Shown: positions 27,037 to 41,730, counted from the stretch's first letter. The stretch is 64,000 bases of DNA from Hippasteria phrygiana (GCA_037893225.1 JAZGUH010000451.1:124001-188000); one strand, 5' to 3'. Notes: generated from the sequence alone by a model not told the origin. Translations and numbers: made by a program.

Positions 27037-29184
27037 GTTGATATTTCATGCAATTATGAATGAGTAAAGCAAGTCCATACCCCAGGGAATTTGACAGGCA
27101 TGGAGCAATAAATAGACGGTAATATGTACACAGATGTTGGCCGGAAAGAAAATAAACATTGCGAGGTTTGAATTTTCTCCACAAGTGTTAACTCTAAGAA
27201 GCCGCCGATAATTGCAACATGTAGCGCCAGATCTAAGCTATCCATACATGTCAAAATTACTGTATTTGGTTGATATTTCATGCAATTATGAATGAGTAAA
27301 GCAAGTCCATACCCCAGGGAATTTGACATGCATGGAGCAATAAATAGACGGTAACATGTACACAGATGTTGGCCGGAAAGAAAATAAACATTGCGAGGTT
27401 TGAATTTTCTCCACAAGTTTTAACTCTAGGAAGCCGCCGATGATTGCAACATGTAGCGCCAGATCTAAGCTATACATACATGTCAAAAAAACTGCATTTG
27501 GTTGATATTTCATGCAATTATGAATGAGTAAAGCAAGTCCATACCCCAGGGAATTTGACAGGCATGGAGCAATAAATAGACGGTAATATGTACACAGATG
27601 TTGGCCGGAAAGAAAATAAACATTGCGAGGTTTGAATTTTCTCTACAGGTTTTAACTCTAAGAAGCCGCCGATGATTGCAACATGTAGCGCCAGATCTAA
27701 GCTATCCATACATGTCAAAATTACTGTATTTGGTTGATATTTCATGCAATTATGAATGAATAAAGCAAGTCCATACCCCAGGGAATTTGACATACATGGA
27801 GCAATAAATAGACGGTAATATGTACACAGATGTTGGCCGGAAAGAAAATATACATTGCGAGGTTTGAATTTTCTCCACAAGTTTTAACTCTGGGAAGCCG
27901 CCGATGATTGCAACATGTAGCGCCAGATCTAAGCTATACATACATGTCAAAATTACTGCATTTGGTTGATATTTCATGCAATTATGAATGAGTAAAGCAA
28001 GTCCATACCCCAGGGAATTTGACAGGCATGGAGCAATAAATAAAAGGTAATCTGCACACGGATGGTGGCCGGGAAGAAAATAAACATTGCGAGGTTTGAA
28101 TTTTCTCCACAAGTTTTAACTCTAGGAAGCCGCCGATGATTGCAACATGTAGCGCCAGATCTAAGCTATACATACATGTCAAAATTACTGCATTTGGTTG
28201 ATATTTCATGCAATTATGAATGAGTAAAGCAAGTCCATACCCCAGGGAATTTGACAGGCATGGAGCAATAAATAGACGGTAATATGTACACAGATGTTGG
28301 CCGGAAAGAAAATAAACATTGCGAGGTTTGAATTTTCTCCACAAGTGTTAACTCTAAGAAGCCGCCGATGATTGCAACATGTAGCGCCAGATCTAAGCTA
28401 TCCATACATGTCAAAATTACTGTATTTGGTTGATATTTCATGCAATTATGAATGAATAAAGCAAGTCCATACCCCAGGGAATTTGACAAGCATGGAGCAA
28501 TAAATAGACGGTAATATGTACACAGATGTTGGCCGGAAAGAAAATATACATTGCGAGGTTTGAATTTTCTCCACAAGTTTTAACTCTAGGAAGCCGCCGA
28601 TGATTGCAACATGTAGCGCCAGATCTAAGCTATACATACATGTCAAAATTACTGCATTTGGTTGATATTTCATGCAATTATGAATGAGTAAAGCAAGTCC
28701 ATACCCCAGGGAATTTGACAGGCATGGAGCAATAAATAGACGGTAATATGTACACAGATGTTGGCCGGAAAGAAAATAAACATTGCGAGGTTTGAATTTT
28801 CTCCACAAGTTTTAACTCTAAGAAGCCGCCGATAATTGCAACATGTAGCGCCAGATCTAAGCTATCCATACATGTCAAAAATACTGCATTTGGTTGATAT
28901 TTCATGCAATTATGAATGAGTAAAGCAAGTCCATACCCCAGGGAATTTGACAGGCATGGAGCAATAAATAGACGGTAATATGTACACAGATGTTGGCCGG
29001 AAAGAAAATAAACATTGCGAGGTTTGAATTTTCTCCACAAGTTTTAACTCTAGGCAGCCGCCGATGATTGCAACATGTAGCGCCAGATCTAAGCTATCCA
29101 TACATGTCAAAATTACTGTATTTGGTTGATATTTCATGCAATTATGAATGAGTAAAGCAAGTCCATACCCCAGGGAATTTGACA
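27037..29184 (+). repeat. Duplicated segment, copy 2 (about 2.1 kb)
   Basis: This copy matches 23325-25472 in monomer order and private marks, with no difference noticed. It is preceded by an extra R monomer (117, 26929-27160) not present before copy 1. The wider units Q/X-to-Q1 (monomers 96-101 and 111-116) are therefore offset by 15 monomers while this segment is offset by 16. Confidence 0.82.
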
Positions 29185-30362
29185 TGCATGGAGCAATAAA
29201 TAGACGGTAATATGTACACAGATGTTGGCCGGAAAGAAAATAAACATTGCGAGGTTTGAATTTTCTCCACAAGTGTTAACTCTAAGAAGCCGCCGATAAT
29301 TGCAACATGTAGCGCCAGATCTAAGCTATCCATACATGTCAAAAATACTGCATTTGGTTGATATTTCATGCAATTATGAATGAGTAAAGCAAGTCCATAC
29401 CCCAGGGAATTTGACAGGCATGGAGCAATAAATAGACGGTAATATGTACACAGATGTTGGCCGGAAAGAAAATAAACATTGCGAGGTTTGAATTTTCTCC
29501 ACAAGTTTTAACTCTAGGCAGCCGCCGATGATTGCAACATGTAGCGCCAGATCTAAGCTATCCATACATGTCAAAATTACTGTATTTGGTTGATATTTCA
29601 TGCAATTATGAATGAGTAAAGCAAGTCCATACCCCAGGGAATTTGACATGCATGGAGCAATAAATAGACGGTAATATGTACACAGATGTTGGCCGGAAAG
29701 AAAATAAACATTGCGAGGTTTGAATTTTCTCCACAAGTGTTAACTCTAAGAAGCCGCCGATAATTGCAACATGTAGCGCCAGATCTAAGCTATCCATACA
29801 TGTCAAAATTACTGTATTTGGTTGATATTTCATGCAATTATGAATGAGTAAAGCAAGTCCATACCCCAGGGAATTTGACAGGCATGGAGCAATAAATAGA
29901 CGGTAATATGTACACAGATGTTGGCCGGAAAGAAAATAAACATTGCGAGGTTTGAATTTTCTCCACAAGTTTTAACTCTAAGAAGCCGCCGATGATTGCA
30001 ACATGTAGCGCCAGATCTAAGCTATCCATACATGTCAAAATTACTGTATTTGGTTGATATTTCATGCAATTATGAATGAATAAAGCAAGTCCATACCCAA
30101 GGGAATTTGACATGCATGGAGCAATAAATAGACGGTAATATGTACACAGATGTTGGCCGGAAAGAAAATATACATTGCGAGGTTCGAATTTTCTCCACAA
30201 GTTTTAACTCTAGGCAGCCGCCGATGATTGCAACATGTAGCGCCAGATCTAAGCTATCCATACATGTCAAAATTACTGTATTTGGTTGATATTTCATGCA
30301 ATTATGAATGAGTAAAGCAAGTCCATACCCCAGGGAATTTGACAGGCATGGAGCAATAAATA

Positions 30363-30393
30363 GACGGTAATATGCACACGGATGGTGGCCGGG
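30363..30393 (+). repeat. Recombinant P cassette in monomer 131
   Basis: The left part is ordinary (187g, 189c, 196a) and the right part is the P form (199c, 204g, 209g, 217g), behind a Z front (39c). The switch falls between positions 196 and 199. The same monomer has 9c (ggttcgaatt), a change not noticed elsewhere. Confidence 0.85.
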
Positions 30394-31886
30394 AAGAAAA
30401 TAAACATTGCGAGGTTTGAATTTTCTCCACAAGTTTTAACTCTAAGAAGCCGCCGATGATTGCAACATGTAGCGCCAGATCTAAGCTATCCATACATGTC
30501 AAAATTACTGTATTTGGTTGATATTTCATGCAATTATGAATGAATAAAGCAAGTCCATACCCCAGGGAATTTGACAGGCATGGAGCAATAAATAGACGGT
30601 AATATGTACACAGATGTTGGCCGGAAAGAAAATAAACATTGCGAGGTTTGAATTTTCTCCACAAGTGTTAACTCTAAGAAGCCGCCGATAATTGCAACAT
30701 GTAGCGCCAGATCTAAGCTATCCATACATGTCAAAATTACTGTATTTGGTTGATATTTCATGCAATTATGAATGAGTAAAGCAAGTCCATACCCCAGGGA
30801 ATTTGACATGCATGGAGCAATAAATAGACGGTAACATGTACACAGATGTTGGCCGGAAAGAAAATAAACATTGCGAGGTTTGAATTTTCTCCACAAGTTT
30901 TAACTCTAGGAAGCCGCCGATGATTGCAACATGTAGCGCCAGATCTAAGCTATACATACATGTCAAAATTACTGCATTTGGTTGATATTTCATGCAATTA
31001 TGAATGAGTAAAGCAAGTCCATACCCCAGGGAATTTGACAGGCATGGAGCAATAAATATACGGTAATATGTACACAGATGTTGGCCGGAAAGAAAATAAA
31101 CATTGCGAGGTTTGAATTTTCTCCACAAGTTTTAACTCTAAGAAGCCGCCGATGATTGCAACATGTAGCGCCAGATCTAAGCTATCCATACATGTCAAAA
31201 TTACTGTATTTGGTTGATATTTCATGCAATTATGAATGAATAAAGCAAGTCCATACCCCAGGGAATTTGACATGCATGGAGCAATAAATAGACGGTAATA
31301 TGTACACAGATGTTGGCCGGAAAGAAAATATACATTGCGAGGTTTGAATTTTCTCCACAAGTTTTAACTCTGGGAAGCCGCCGATGATTGCAACATGTAG
31401 CGCCAGATCTAAGCTATACATACATGTCAAAATTACTGCATTTGGTTGATATTTCATGCAATTATGAATGAGTGAAGCAAGTCCATACCCCAGGGAATTT
31501 GACAGGCATGGAGCAATAAATAAAAGGTAATCTGCACACGGATGGTGGCCGGGAAGAAACTAAACATTGCGAGGTTTGAATTTTCTCCACAAGTTTTAAC
31601 TCTAGGAAGCCGCCGATGATTGCAACATGTAGCGCCAGATCTAAGCTATACATACATGTCAAAATTACTGCATTTAGTTGATATTTCATGCAATTATGAA
31701 TGAGTAAAGCAAGTCCATACCCCAGCGAATTTGACAGGCATGGAGCAATAAATAGACGGTAATATGTACACAGATGTTGGCCGGAAAGAAAATAAACATT
31801 GCGAGGTTTGAATTTTCTCCACAAGTTTTAACTCTAGGCAGCCGCCGATGATTGCAACATGTAGCGCCAGATCTAAGCTATCCATA

Positions 31887-34438
31887 CATGTCAAAATTAC
31901 TGTATTTGGTTGATATTTCATGCAATTATGAATGAGTAAAGCAAGTCCATACCCCAGGGAATTTGACAGGCATGGAGCAATAAATAGACGGTAATATGTA
32001 CACAGATGTTGGCCGGAAAGAAAATAAACATTGCGAGGTTTGAATTTTCTCCACAAGTTTTAACTCTAAGAAGCCGCCGATGATTGCAACATGTAGCGCC
32101 AGATCTAAGCTATCCATACATGTCAAAATTACTGTATTTGGTTGATATTTCATGCAATTATGAATGAATAAAGCAAGTCTATACCCAAGGGAATTTGACA
32201 TGCATGGAGCAATAAATAGACGGTAATATGTACACACATGTTGGCCGGAAAGAAAATATACATTGCGAGGTTTGAATTTTCTCCACAAGTTTTAACTCTG
32301 GGAAGCCGCCGATGATTGCAACATGTAGCGCCAGATCTAAGCTATACATACATGTCAAAATTACTGCATTTGGTTGATATTTCATGCAATTATGAATGAG
32401 TAAAGCAAGTCCATACCCCAGGGAATTTGACAGGCATGGAGCAATAAATAAAAGGTAATCTGCACACGGATGGTGGCCGGGAAGAAAATAAACATTGCGA
32501 GGTTTGAATTTTCTCCACAAGTTTTAACTCTAGGAAGCCGCCGATGATTGCAACATGTAGCGCCAGATCTAAGCTATACATACATGTCAAAATTACTGCA
32601 TTTGGTTGATATTTCATGCAATTATGAATGAGTAAAGCAAGTCCATACCCCAGCGAATTTGACAGGCATGGAGCAATAAATAGACGGTAATATGTACACA
32701 GATGTTGGCCGGAAAGAAAATAAACATTGCGAGGTTTGAATTTTCTCCACAAGTTTTAACTCTAGGCAGCCGCCGATGATTGCAACATGTAGCGCCAGAT
32801 CTAAGCTATCCATACATGTCAAAATTACTGTATTTGGTTGATATTTCATGCAATTATGAATGAGTAAAGCAAGTCCATACCCCAGGGAATTTGACAGGCA
32901 TGGAGCAATAAATAGACGGTAATATGTACACAGATGTTGGCCGGAAAGAAAATAAACATTGCGAGGTTTGAATTTTCTCCACAAGTTTTAACTCTAAGAA
33001 GCCGCCGATGATTGCAACATGTAGCGCCAGATCTAAGCTATCCATACATGTCAAAATTACTGTATTTGGTTGATATTTCATGCAATTATGAATGAATAAA
33101 GCAAGTCTATACCCCAGGGAATTTGACATGCATGGAGCAATAAATAGACGGTAATATGTACACAGATGTTGGCCGGAAAGAAAATATACATTGCGAGGTT
33201 TGAATTTTCTCCACAAGTTTTAACTCTGGGAAGCCGCCGATGATTGCAACATGTAGCGCCAGATCTAAGCTATACATACATGTCAAAATTACTGCATTTG
33301 GTTGATATTTCATGCAATTATGAATGAGTAAAGCAAGTCCATACCCCAGGGAATTTGACAGGCATGGAGCAATAAATAAAAGGTAATCTGCACACGGATG
33401 GTGGCCTGGAAGAAAATAAACATTGCGAGGTTTGAATTTTCTCCACAAGTTTTAACTCTAGGAAGCCGCCGATGATTGCAACATGTAGCGCCAGATCTAA
33501 GCTATACATACATGTCAAAATTACTGCATTTGGTTGATATTTCATGCAATTATGAATGAGTAAAGCAAGTCCATACCCCAGGGAATTTGACAGGCATGGA
33601 GCAATAAATAGACGGTAATATGTACACAGATGTTGGCCGGAAAGAAAATAAACATTGCGAGGTTTGAATTTTCTCCACAAGTTTTAACTCTAAGAAGCCG
33701 CCGATGATTGCAACATGTAGCGCCAGATCTAAGCTATCCATACATGTCAAAATTACTGTATTTGGTTGATATTTCATGCAATTATGAATGAATAAAGCAA
33801 GTCCATACCCCAGGGAATTTGACATGCATGGAGCAATAAATAGACGGTAATATGTACACAGATGTTGGCCGGAAAGAAAATATACATTGCGAGGTTTGAA
33901 TTTTCTCCACAAGTTTTAACTCTGGGAAGCCGCCGATGATTGCAACATGTAGCGCCAGATCTAAGCTATACATACATGTCAAAATTACTGCATTTGGTTG
34001 ATATTTCATGCAATTATGAATGAGTGAAGCAAGTCCATACCCCAGGGAATTTGACAGGCATGGAGCAATAAATAAAAGGTAATCTGCACACGGATGGTGG
34101 CCGGGAAGAAAATAAACATTGCGAGGTTTGAATTTTCTCCACAAGTTTTAACTCTAGGAAGCCGCCGATGATTGCAACATGTAGCGCCAGATCTAAGCTA
34201 TACATACATGTCAAAATTACTGCATTTAGTTGATATTTCATGCAATTATGAATGAGTAAAGCAAGTCCATACCCCAGGGAATTTGACAGGCATGGAGCAA
34301 TAAATAGACGGTAATATGTACACAGATGTTGGCCGGAAAGAAAATAAACATTGCGAGGTTTGAATTTTCTCCACAAGTGTTAACTCTAAGAAGCCGCCGA
34401 TAATTGCAACATGTAGCGCCAGATCTAAGCTATCCATG
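31887..34438 (+). repeat. 11-mer tandem HOR, copy 1 (2,552 bp)
   Basis: The copy runs from the back of Z monomer 138 through Y P2 Q2 Z Y P2 Q2 Y1 P1 Q1 to the front of R monomer 149. Shared marks with copy 2 are 148t twice, acacacatg, cagcgaat and ggcctgg. One difference was noticed: monomer 143 reads ataccccagg where monomer 154 reads atacccaagg. Confidence 0.85.
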
Positions 34439-37072
34439 CATGTCAAAATTACTGTATTTGGTTGATATTTCATGCAATTATGAATGAGTAAAGCAAGTCC
34501 ATACCCCAGGGAATTTGACAGGCATGGAGCAATAAATAGACGGTAATATGTACACAGATGTTGGCCGGAAAGAAAATAAACATTGCGAGGTTTGAATTTT
34601 CTCCACAAGTTTTAACTCTAAGAAGCCGCCGATGATTGCAACATGTAGCGCCAGATCTAAGCTATCCATACATGTCAAAATTACTGTATTTGGTTGATAT
34701 TTCATGCAATTATGAATGAATAAAGCAAGTCTATACCCAAGGGAATTTGACATGCATGGAGCAATAAATAGACGGTAATATGTACACACATGTTGGCCGG
34801 AAAGAAAATATACATTGCGAGGTTTGAATTTTCTCCACAAGTTTTAACTCTGGGAAGCCGCCGATGATTGCAACATGTAGCGCCAGATCTAAGCTATACA
34901 TACATGTCAAAATTACTGCATTTGGTTGATATTTCATGCAATTATGAATGAGTAAAGCAAGTCCATACCCCAGGGAATTTGACAGGCATGGAGCAATAAA
35001 TAAAAGGTAATCTGCACACGGATGGTGGCCGGGAAGAAAATAAACATTGCGAGGTTTGAATTTTCTCCACAAGTTTTAACTCTAGGAAGCCGCCGATGAT
35101 TGCAACATGTAGCGCCAGATCTAAGCTATACATACATGTCAAAATTACTGCATTTGGTTGATATTTCATGCAATTATGAATGAGTAAAGCAAGTCCATAC
35201 CCCAGCGAATTTGACAGGCATGGAGCAATAAATAGACGGTAATATGTACACAGATGTTGGCCGGAAAGAAAATAAACATTGCGAGGTTTGAATTTTCTCC
35301 ACAAGTTTTAACTCTAGGCAGCCGCCGATGATTGCAACATGTAGCGCCAGATCTAAGCTATCCATACATGTCAAAATTACTGTATTTGGTTGATATTTCA
35401 TGCAATTATGAATGAGTAAAGCAAGTCCATACCCCAGGGAATTTGACAGGCATGGAGCAATAAATAGACGGTAATATGTACACAGATGTTGGCCGGAAAG
35501 AAAATAAACATTGCGAGGTTTGAATTTTCTCCACAAGTTTTAACTCTAAGAAGCCGCCGATGATTGCAACATGTAGCGCCAGATCTAAGCTATCCATACA
35601 TGTCAAAATTACTGTATTTGGTTGATATTTCATGCAATTATGAATGAATAAAGCAAGTCTATACCCAAGGGAATTTGACATGCATGGAGCAATAAATAGA
35701 CGGTAATATGTACACAGATGTTGGCCGGAAAGAAAATATACATTGCGAGGTTTGAATTTTCTCCACAAGTTTTAACTCTGGGAAGCCGCCGATGATTGCA
35801 ACATGTAGCGCCAGATCTAAGCTATACATACATGTCAAAATTACTGCATTTGGTTGATATTTCATGCAATTATGAATGAGTAAAGCAAGTCCATACCCCA
35901 GGGAATTTGACAGGCATGGAGCAATAAATAAAAGGTAATCTGCACACGGATGGTGGCCTGGAAGAAAATAAACATTGCGAGGTTTGAATTTTCTCCACAA
36001 GTTTTAACTCTAGGAAGCCGCCGATGATTGCAACATGTAGCGCCAGATCTAAGCTATACATACATGTCAAAATTACTGCATTTGGTTGATATTTCATGCA
36101 ATTATGAATGAGTAAAGCAAGTCCATACCCCAGGGAATTTGACAGGCATGGAGCAATAAATAGACGGTAATATGTACACAGATGTTGGCCGGAAAGAAAA
36201 TAAACATTGCGAGGTTTGAATTTTCTCCACAAGTTTTAACTCTAAGAAGCCGCCGATGATTGCAACATGTAGCGCCAGATCTAAGCTATCCATACATGTC
36301 AAAATTACTGTATTTGGTTGATATTTCATGCAATTATGAATGAATAAAGCAAGTCCATACCCCAGGGAATTTGACATGCATGGAGCAATAAATAGACGGT
36401 AATATGTACACAGATGTTGGCCGGAAAGAAAATATACATTGCGAGGTTTGAATTTTCTCCACAAGTTTTAACTCTGGGAAGCCGCCGATGATTGCAACAT
36501 GTAGCGCCAGATCTAAGCTATACATACATGTCAAAATTACTGCATTTGGTTGATATTTCATGCAATTATGAATGAGTGAAGCAAGTCCATACCCCAGGGA
36601 ATTTGACAGGCATGGAGCAATAAATAAAAGGTAATCTGCACACGGATGGTGGCCGGGAAGAAAATAAACATTGCGAGGTTTGAATTTTCTCCACAAGTTT
36701 TAACTCTAGGAAGCCGCCGATGATTGCAACATGTAGCGCCAGATCTAAGCTATACATACATGTCAAAATTACTGCATTTAGTTGATATTTCATGCAATTA
36801 TGAATGAGTAAAGCAAGTCCATACCCCAGGGAATTTGACAGGCATGGAGCAATAAATAGACGGTAATATGTACACAGATGTTGGCCGGAAAGAAAATAAA
36901 CATTGCGAGGTTTGAATTTTCTCCACAAGTGTTAACTCTAAGAAGCCGCCGATAATTGCAACATGTAGCGCCAGATCTAAGCTATCCATGCATGTCAAAA
37001 TTACTGTATTTGGTTGATATTTCATGCAATTATGAATGAGTAAAGCAAGTCCATACCCCAGGGAATTTGACA
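34439..37072 (+). repeat. 11-mer tandem HOR, copy 2
   Basis: Monomers 150-160 repeat 139-149 in order and in private marks. The match extends into R monomer 160 to about position 168, including 86g, which both 149 and 160 carry. It ends where monomer 160 has gacatgcatcg (169t) against gacaggcatgg in monomer 149. Confidence 0.83.
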
Positions 37073-37322
37073 TGCATCGAGCAATAAATAGACGGTAACA
37101 TGTACACAGATGTTGGCCGGAAAGAAAATAAACATTGCGAGGTTTGAATTTTCTCCACAAGTTTTAACTCTAGGAAGCCGCCGATGATTGCAACATGTAG
37201 CGCCAGATCTAAGCTATACATACATGTCAAACAAACTGCATTTGGTTGATATTTCATGCAATTATGAATGAGTAAAGCAAGTCCATACCCCAGGGAATTT
37301 GACATGCATGGAGCAATAAATA

Positions 37323-37353
37323 AAAGGTAATCTGCACACGGATGGTGGCCGGG
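37323..37353 (+). repeat. P cassette on a V-like front (monomer 161)
   Basis: Monomer 161 (37137-37368) has a V-like front (aaacaaactg), 169t and then the complete P cassette. It is followed by Q2, as P monomers normally are. It is a V/P chimera and marks the left end of the 9-mer region. Confidence 0.83.
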
Positions 37354-40300
37354 AAGAAAATAAACATTGCGAGGTTTGAATTTTCTCCACAAGTTTTAAC
37401 TCTAGGAAGCCGCCGATGATTGCAACATGTAGCGCCAGATCTAAGCTATACATACATGTCAAAATTACTGCATTTGGTTGATATTTCATGCAATTATGAA
37501 TGAGTAAAGCAAGTCCATACCCCAGGGAATTTGACAGGCATGGAGCAATAAATAGACGGTAATATGTACACAGATGTTGGCCGGAAAGAAAATAAACATT
37601 GCGAGGTTTGAATTTTCTCCACAAGTTTTAACTCTAAGAAGCCGCCGATGATTGCAACATGTAGCGCCAGATCTAAGCTATCCATACATGTCAAAATTAC
37701 TGTATTTGGTTGATATTTCATGCAATTATGAATGAATAAAGCAAGTCCATACCCCAGGGAATTTGACATGCATGGAGCAATAAATAGACAGTAATATGTA
37801 CACAGATGTTGGCCGGAAAGAAAATATACATTGCGAGGTTTGAATTTTCTCCACATGTTTTAACTCTGGGAAGCCGCCGATGATTGCAACATGTAGCGCC
37901 AGATCTAAGCTATACATACATGTCAAAATTACTGCATTTGGTTGATATTTCATGCAATTATGAATGAGTAAAGCAAGTCCATACCCCAGGGAATTTGACA
38001 GGCATGGAGCAATAAATAGACGGTAATATGTACACAGATGTTGGCCGGAAAGAAAATAAACATTGCGAGGTTTGAATTTTCTCCACAAGTTTTAACTCTA
38101 GGAAGCCGCCGATGATTGCAACATGTAGCGCCAGATCTAAGCTATACATACATGTCAAAATTACTGCATTTGGTTGATATTTCATGCAATTATGAATGAG
38201 TAAAGCAAGTCCATACCCCAGGGAATTTGACAGGCATGGAGCAATAAATAGACGGTAACATGTACACACATGTTGGCCGGAAAGAAAATAAACATTGCAA
38301 GGTTTGAATTTTCTCCACAAGTTTTAACTCTAAGAAGCCGCCGATGATTGCAACATGTAGCGCCAGATCTAAGCTATCCATACATGTCAAAATTACTGTA
38401 TTTGGTTGATATTTCATGCAATTATGAATGAATAAAGCAAGTCCATACCACAGGGAATTTGACATGCATGGAGCAATAAATAGACGGTAATATGTACACA
38501 GATGTTGGCCGGAAAGAAAATATACATTGCGAGGTTTGAATTTTCTCCACAAGTTTTAACTCTGGGAAGCCGCCGATGATTGCAACATGTAGCGCCAGAT
38601 CTAAGCTATACATACATGTCAAAATTACTGCATTTGGTTGATATTTCATGCAATTATGAATGAGTAAAGCAAGTCCATACCCCAGGGAATTTGACAGGCA
38701 TGGAGCAATAAATAAAAGGTAATCTGCACACGGATGGTGGCCGGGAAGAAAATAAACATTGCGAGGTTTGAATTTTCTCCACAAGTTTTAACTCTAGGAA
38801 GCCGCCGATGATTGCAACATGTAGCGCCAGATCTAAGCTATACATACATGTCAAAATTACTGCATTTAGTTGATATTTCATGCAATTATGAATGAGTAAA
38901 GCAAGTCCATATCCCAGGGAATTTGACAGGCATGGAGCAATAAATAGACGGTAATATGTACACAGATGTTGGCCGGAAAGAAAATAAACATTGCGAGGTT
39001 TGAATTTTCTCCACAAGTGTTAACTCTAAGAAGCTGCCGATAATTGCAACATGTAGCGCCAGATCTAAGCTATCCATACATGTCAAAATTACTGTATTTG
39101 GTTGATATTTCATGCAATTATGAATGAGTAAAGCAAGTCCATACCCCAGGGAATTTGACAGGCATGGAGCAATAAATAGACGGTAATATGTACACAGATG
39201 TTGGCCGGAAAGAAAATAAACATTGCGAGGTTTGAATTTTCTCCACAAGTTTTAACTCTAAGAAGCCGCCGATGATTGCAACATGTAGCGCCAGATCTAA
39301 GCTATCCATACATGTCAAAATTACTGTATTTGGTTGATATTTCATGCAATTATGAATGAATAAAGCAAGTCCATACCCCAGGGAATTTGACATGCATGGA
39401 GCAATAAATAGACAGTAATATGTACACAGATGTTGGCCGGAAAGAAAATATACATTGCGAGGTTTGAATTTTCTCCACAAGTTTTAACTCTGGGAAGCCG
39501 CCGATGATTGCAACATGTAGCGCCAGATCTAAGCTATACATACATGTCAAAATTACTGCATTTGGTTGATATTTCATGCAATTATGAATGAGTAAAGCAA
39601 GTCCATACCCCAGGGAATTTGACAGGCATGGAGCAATAAATAGACGGTAATATGTACACAGATGTTGGCCGGAAAGAAAATAAACATTGCGAGGTTTGAA
39701 TTTTCTCCACAAGTTTTAACTCTAAGAAGCCGCCGATGATTGCAACATGTAGCGCCAGATCTAAGCTATCCATACATGTCAAAATTACTGTATTTGGTTG
39801 ATATTTCATGCAATTATGAATGAATAAAGCAAGTCCATACCCCAGGGAATTTGACATGCATGGAGCAATAAATAGACGGTAATATGTACACAGATGTTGG
39901 CCCGAAAGAAAATATACATTGCGAGGTTTGAATTTTCTCCACATGTTTTAACTCTGGGAAGCCGCCGATGATTGCAACATGTAGCGCCAGATCTAAGCTA
40001 TACATACATGTCAAAATTACTGCATTTGGTTGATATTTCATGCAATTATGAATGAGTAAAGCAAGTCCATACCCCAGGGAATTTGACAGGCATGGAGCAA
40101 TAAATAGACGGTAATATGTACACAGATGTTGGCCGGAAAGAAAATAAACATTGCGAGGTTTGAATTTTCTCCACAAGTTTTAACTCTAGGAAGCCGCCGA
40201 TGATTGCAACATGTAGCGCCAGATCTAAGCTATACATACATGTCAAAATTACTGCATTTGGTTGATATTTCATGCAATTATGAATGAGTAAAGCAAGTCC

Positions 40301-41498
40301 ATACCCCAGGGAATTTGACAGGCATGGAGCAATAAATAGACGGTAACATGTACACACATGTTGGCCGGAAAGAAAATAAACATTGCGAGGTTTGAATTTT
40401 CTCCACAAGTTTTAACTCTAAGAAGCCGCCGATGATTGCAACATGTAGCGCCAGATCTAAGCTATCCATACATGTCAAAATTACTGTATTTGGTTGATAT
40501 TTCATGCAATTATGAATGAATAAAGCAAGTCCATACCACAGGGAATTTGACATGCATGGAGCAATAAATAGACGGTAATATGTACACAGATGTTGGCCGG
40601 AAAGAAAATATACATTGCGAGGTTTGAATTTTCTCCACAAGTTTTAACTCTGGGAAGCCGCCGATGATTGCAACATGTAGCGCCAGATCTAAGCTATACA
40701 TACATGTCAAAATTACTGCATTTGGTTGATATTTCATGCAATTATGAATGAGTAAAGCAAGTCCATACCCCAGGGAATTTGACAGGCATGGAGCAATAAA
40801 TAAAAGGTAATCTGCACACGGATGGTGGCCGGGAAGAAAATAAACATTGCGAGGTTTGAATTTTCTCCACAAGTTTTAACTCTAGGAAGCCGCCGATGAT
40901 TGCAACATGTAGCGCCAGATCTAAGCTATACATACATTTCAAAATTACTGCATTTCGTTGATATTTCATGCAATTATGAATGAGTAAAGCAAGTCCATAC
41001 CCCAGGGAATTTGACAGGCATGGAGCAATAAATAGACGGTAATATGTACACAGATGTTGGCCGGAAAGAAAATAAACATTGCGAGGTTTGAATTTTCTCC
41101 ACAAGTTTTAACTCTAAGAAGCCGCCGATGATTGCAACATGTAGCGCCAGATCTAAGCTATCCATACATGTCAAAATTACTGTATTTGGTTGATATTTCA
41201 TGCAATTATGAATGAATAAAGCGAGTCCATACCCAAGGGAATTTGACATGCATGGAGCAATAAATAGACGGTAATATGTACACAGATGTTGGCCGGAAAG
41301 AAAATATACATTGCGAGGTTTGAATTTTCTCCACAAGTTTTAACTCTGGGAAGCCGCCGATGATTGCAACATGTAGCGCCAGATCTAAGCTATACATACA
41401 TGTCAAAATTACTGCATTTGGTTGATATTTCATGCAATTATGAATGAGTAAAGCAAGTCCATACCCCAGGGAATTTGACAGGCATGGAGCAATAAATA

Positions 41499-41529
41499 AA
41501 AGGTAATCTGCACACGGATGTTGGCCGGA
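41499..41529 (+). repeat. Recombinant P cassette in monomer 179
   Basis: The left part is P (187a, 189a, 196c, 199c, 204g) and the right part is ordinary (209t, 217a). The switch falls between positions 204 and 209. The front is P (36g). Confidence 0.85.
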
Positions 41530-41730
41530 AAGAAAATAAACATTGCGAGGTTTGAATTTTCTCCACAAGTTTTAACTCTAGGCAGCCGCCGATGATTGCA
41601 ACATGTAGCGCCAGATCTAAGCTATCCATACATGTCAAAATTACTGTATTTGGTTGATATTTCATGCAATTATGAATGAGTAAAGCAAGTCCATACCCCA
41701 GGGAATTTGACATGCATGGAGCAATAAATA

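Larger units (their letters stand above)
22985..31336 (+). repeat. HOR block 4, monomers 100-135: transition zone where Z and U appear
   Basis: Order read: P1 Q1 R V W* P2 Q2 R/Y Q2 U Z Q/X P2 Q2 Y2; P1 Q1 R R V W* P2 Q2 R/Y Q2 U Z U Z R Y1 Z/P, then a Y-front copy, R, Q2, Y1. W* is W with 20t and 36a. Monomers 102-110 reappear as 118-126. After monomer 126 the order is irregular, with alternating U, Z and R and the chimeric cassette of monomer 131. Confidence 0.8.
31337..37136 (+). repeat. HOR block 5, monomers 136-160: tandem 11-mer (2,552 bp)
   Basis: Order read: P1 Q1 Z, then Y P2 Q2 Z Y P2 Q2 Y1 P1 Q1 R (monomers 139-149), then the same eleven types again (150-160). Marks shared by both copies include 148t (gtctatac) at the two Y monomers of each copy, acacacatg at about 32236 and 34788, cagcgaat in monomers 141 and 152, ggcctgg in monomers 144 and 155, and 86g (tatccatgc) in monomers 149 and 160. 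Confidence 0.85.

Noticed and set aside
30177..30408. Pol III B-box-like motif (ggttcgaat in monomer 131; ggtttgaat in all others)
   Set aside because: Nine bases fit in one monomer through a single substitution, but the following cc is missing. The upstream tggccggaaag is only a poor A box, and no tRNA-like arm pairs. A chance match is likely.
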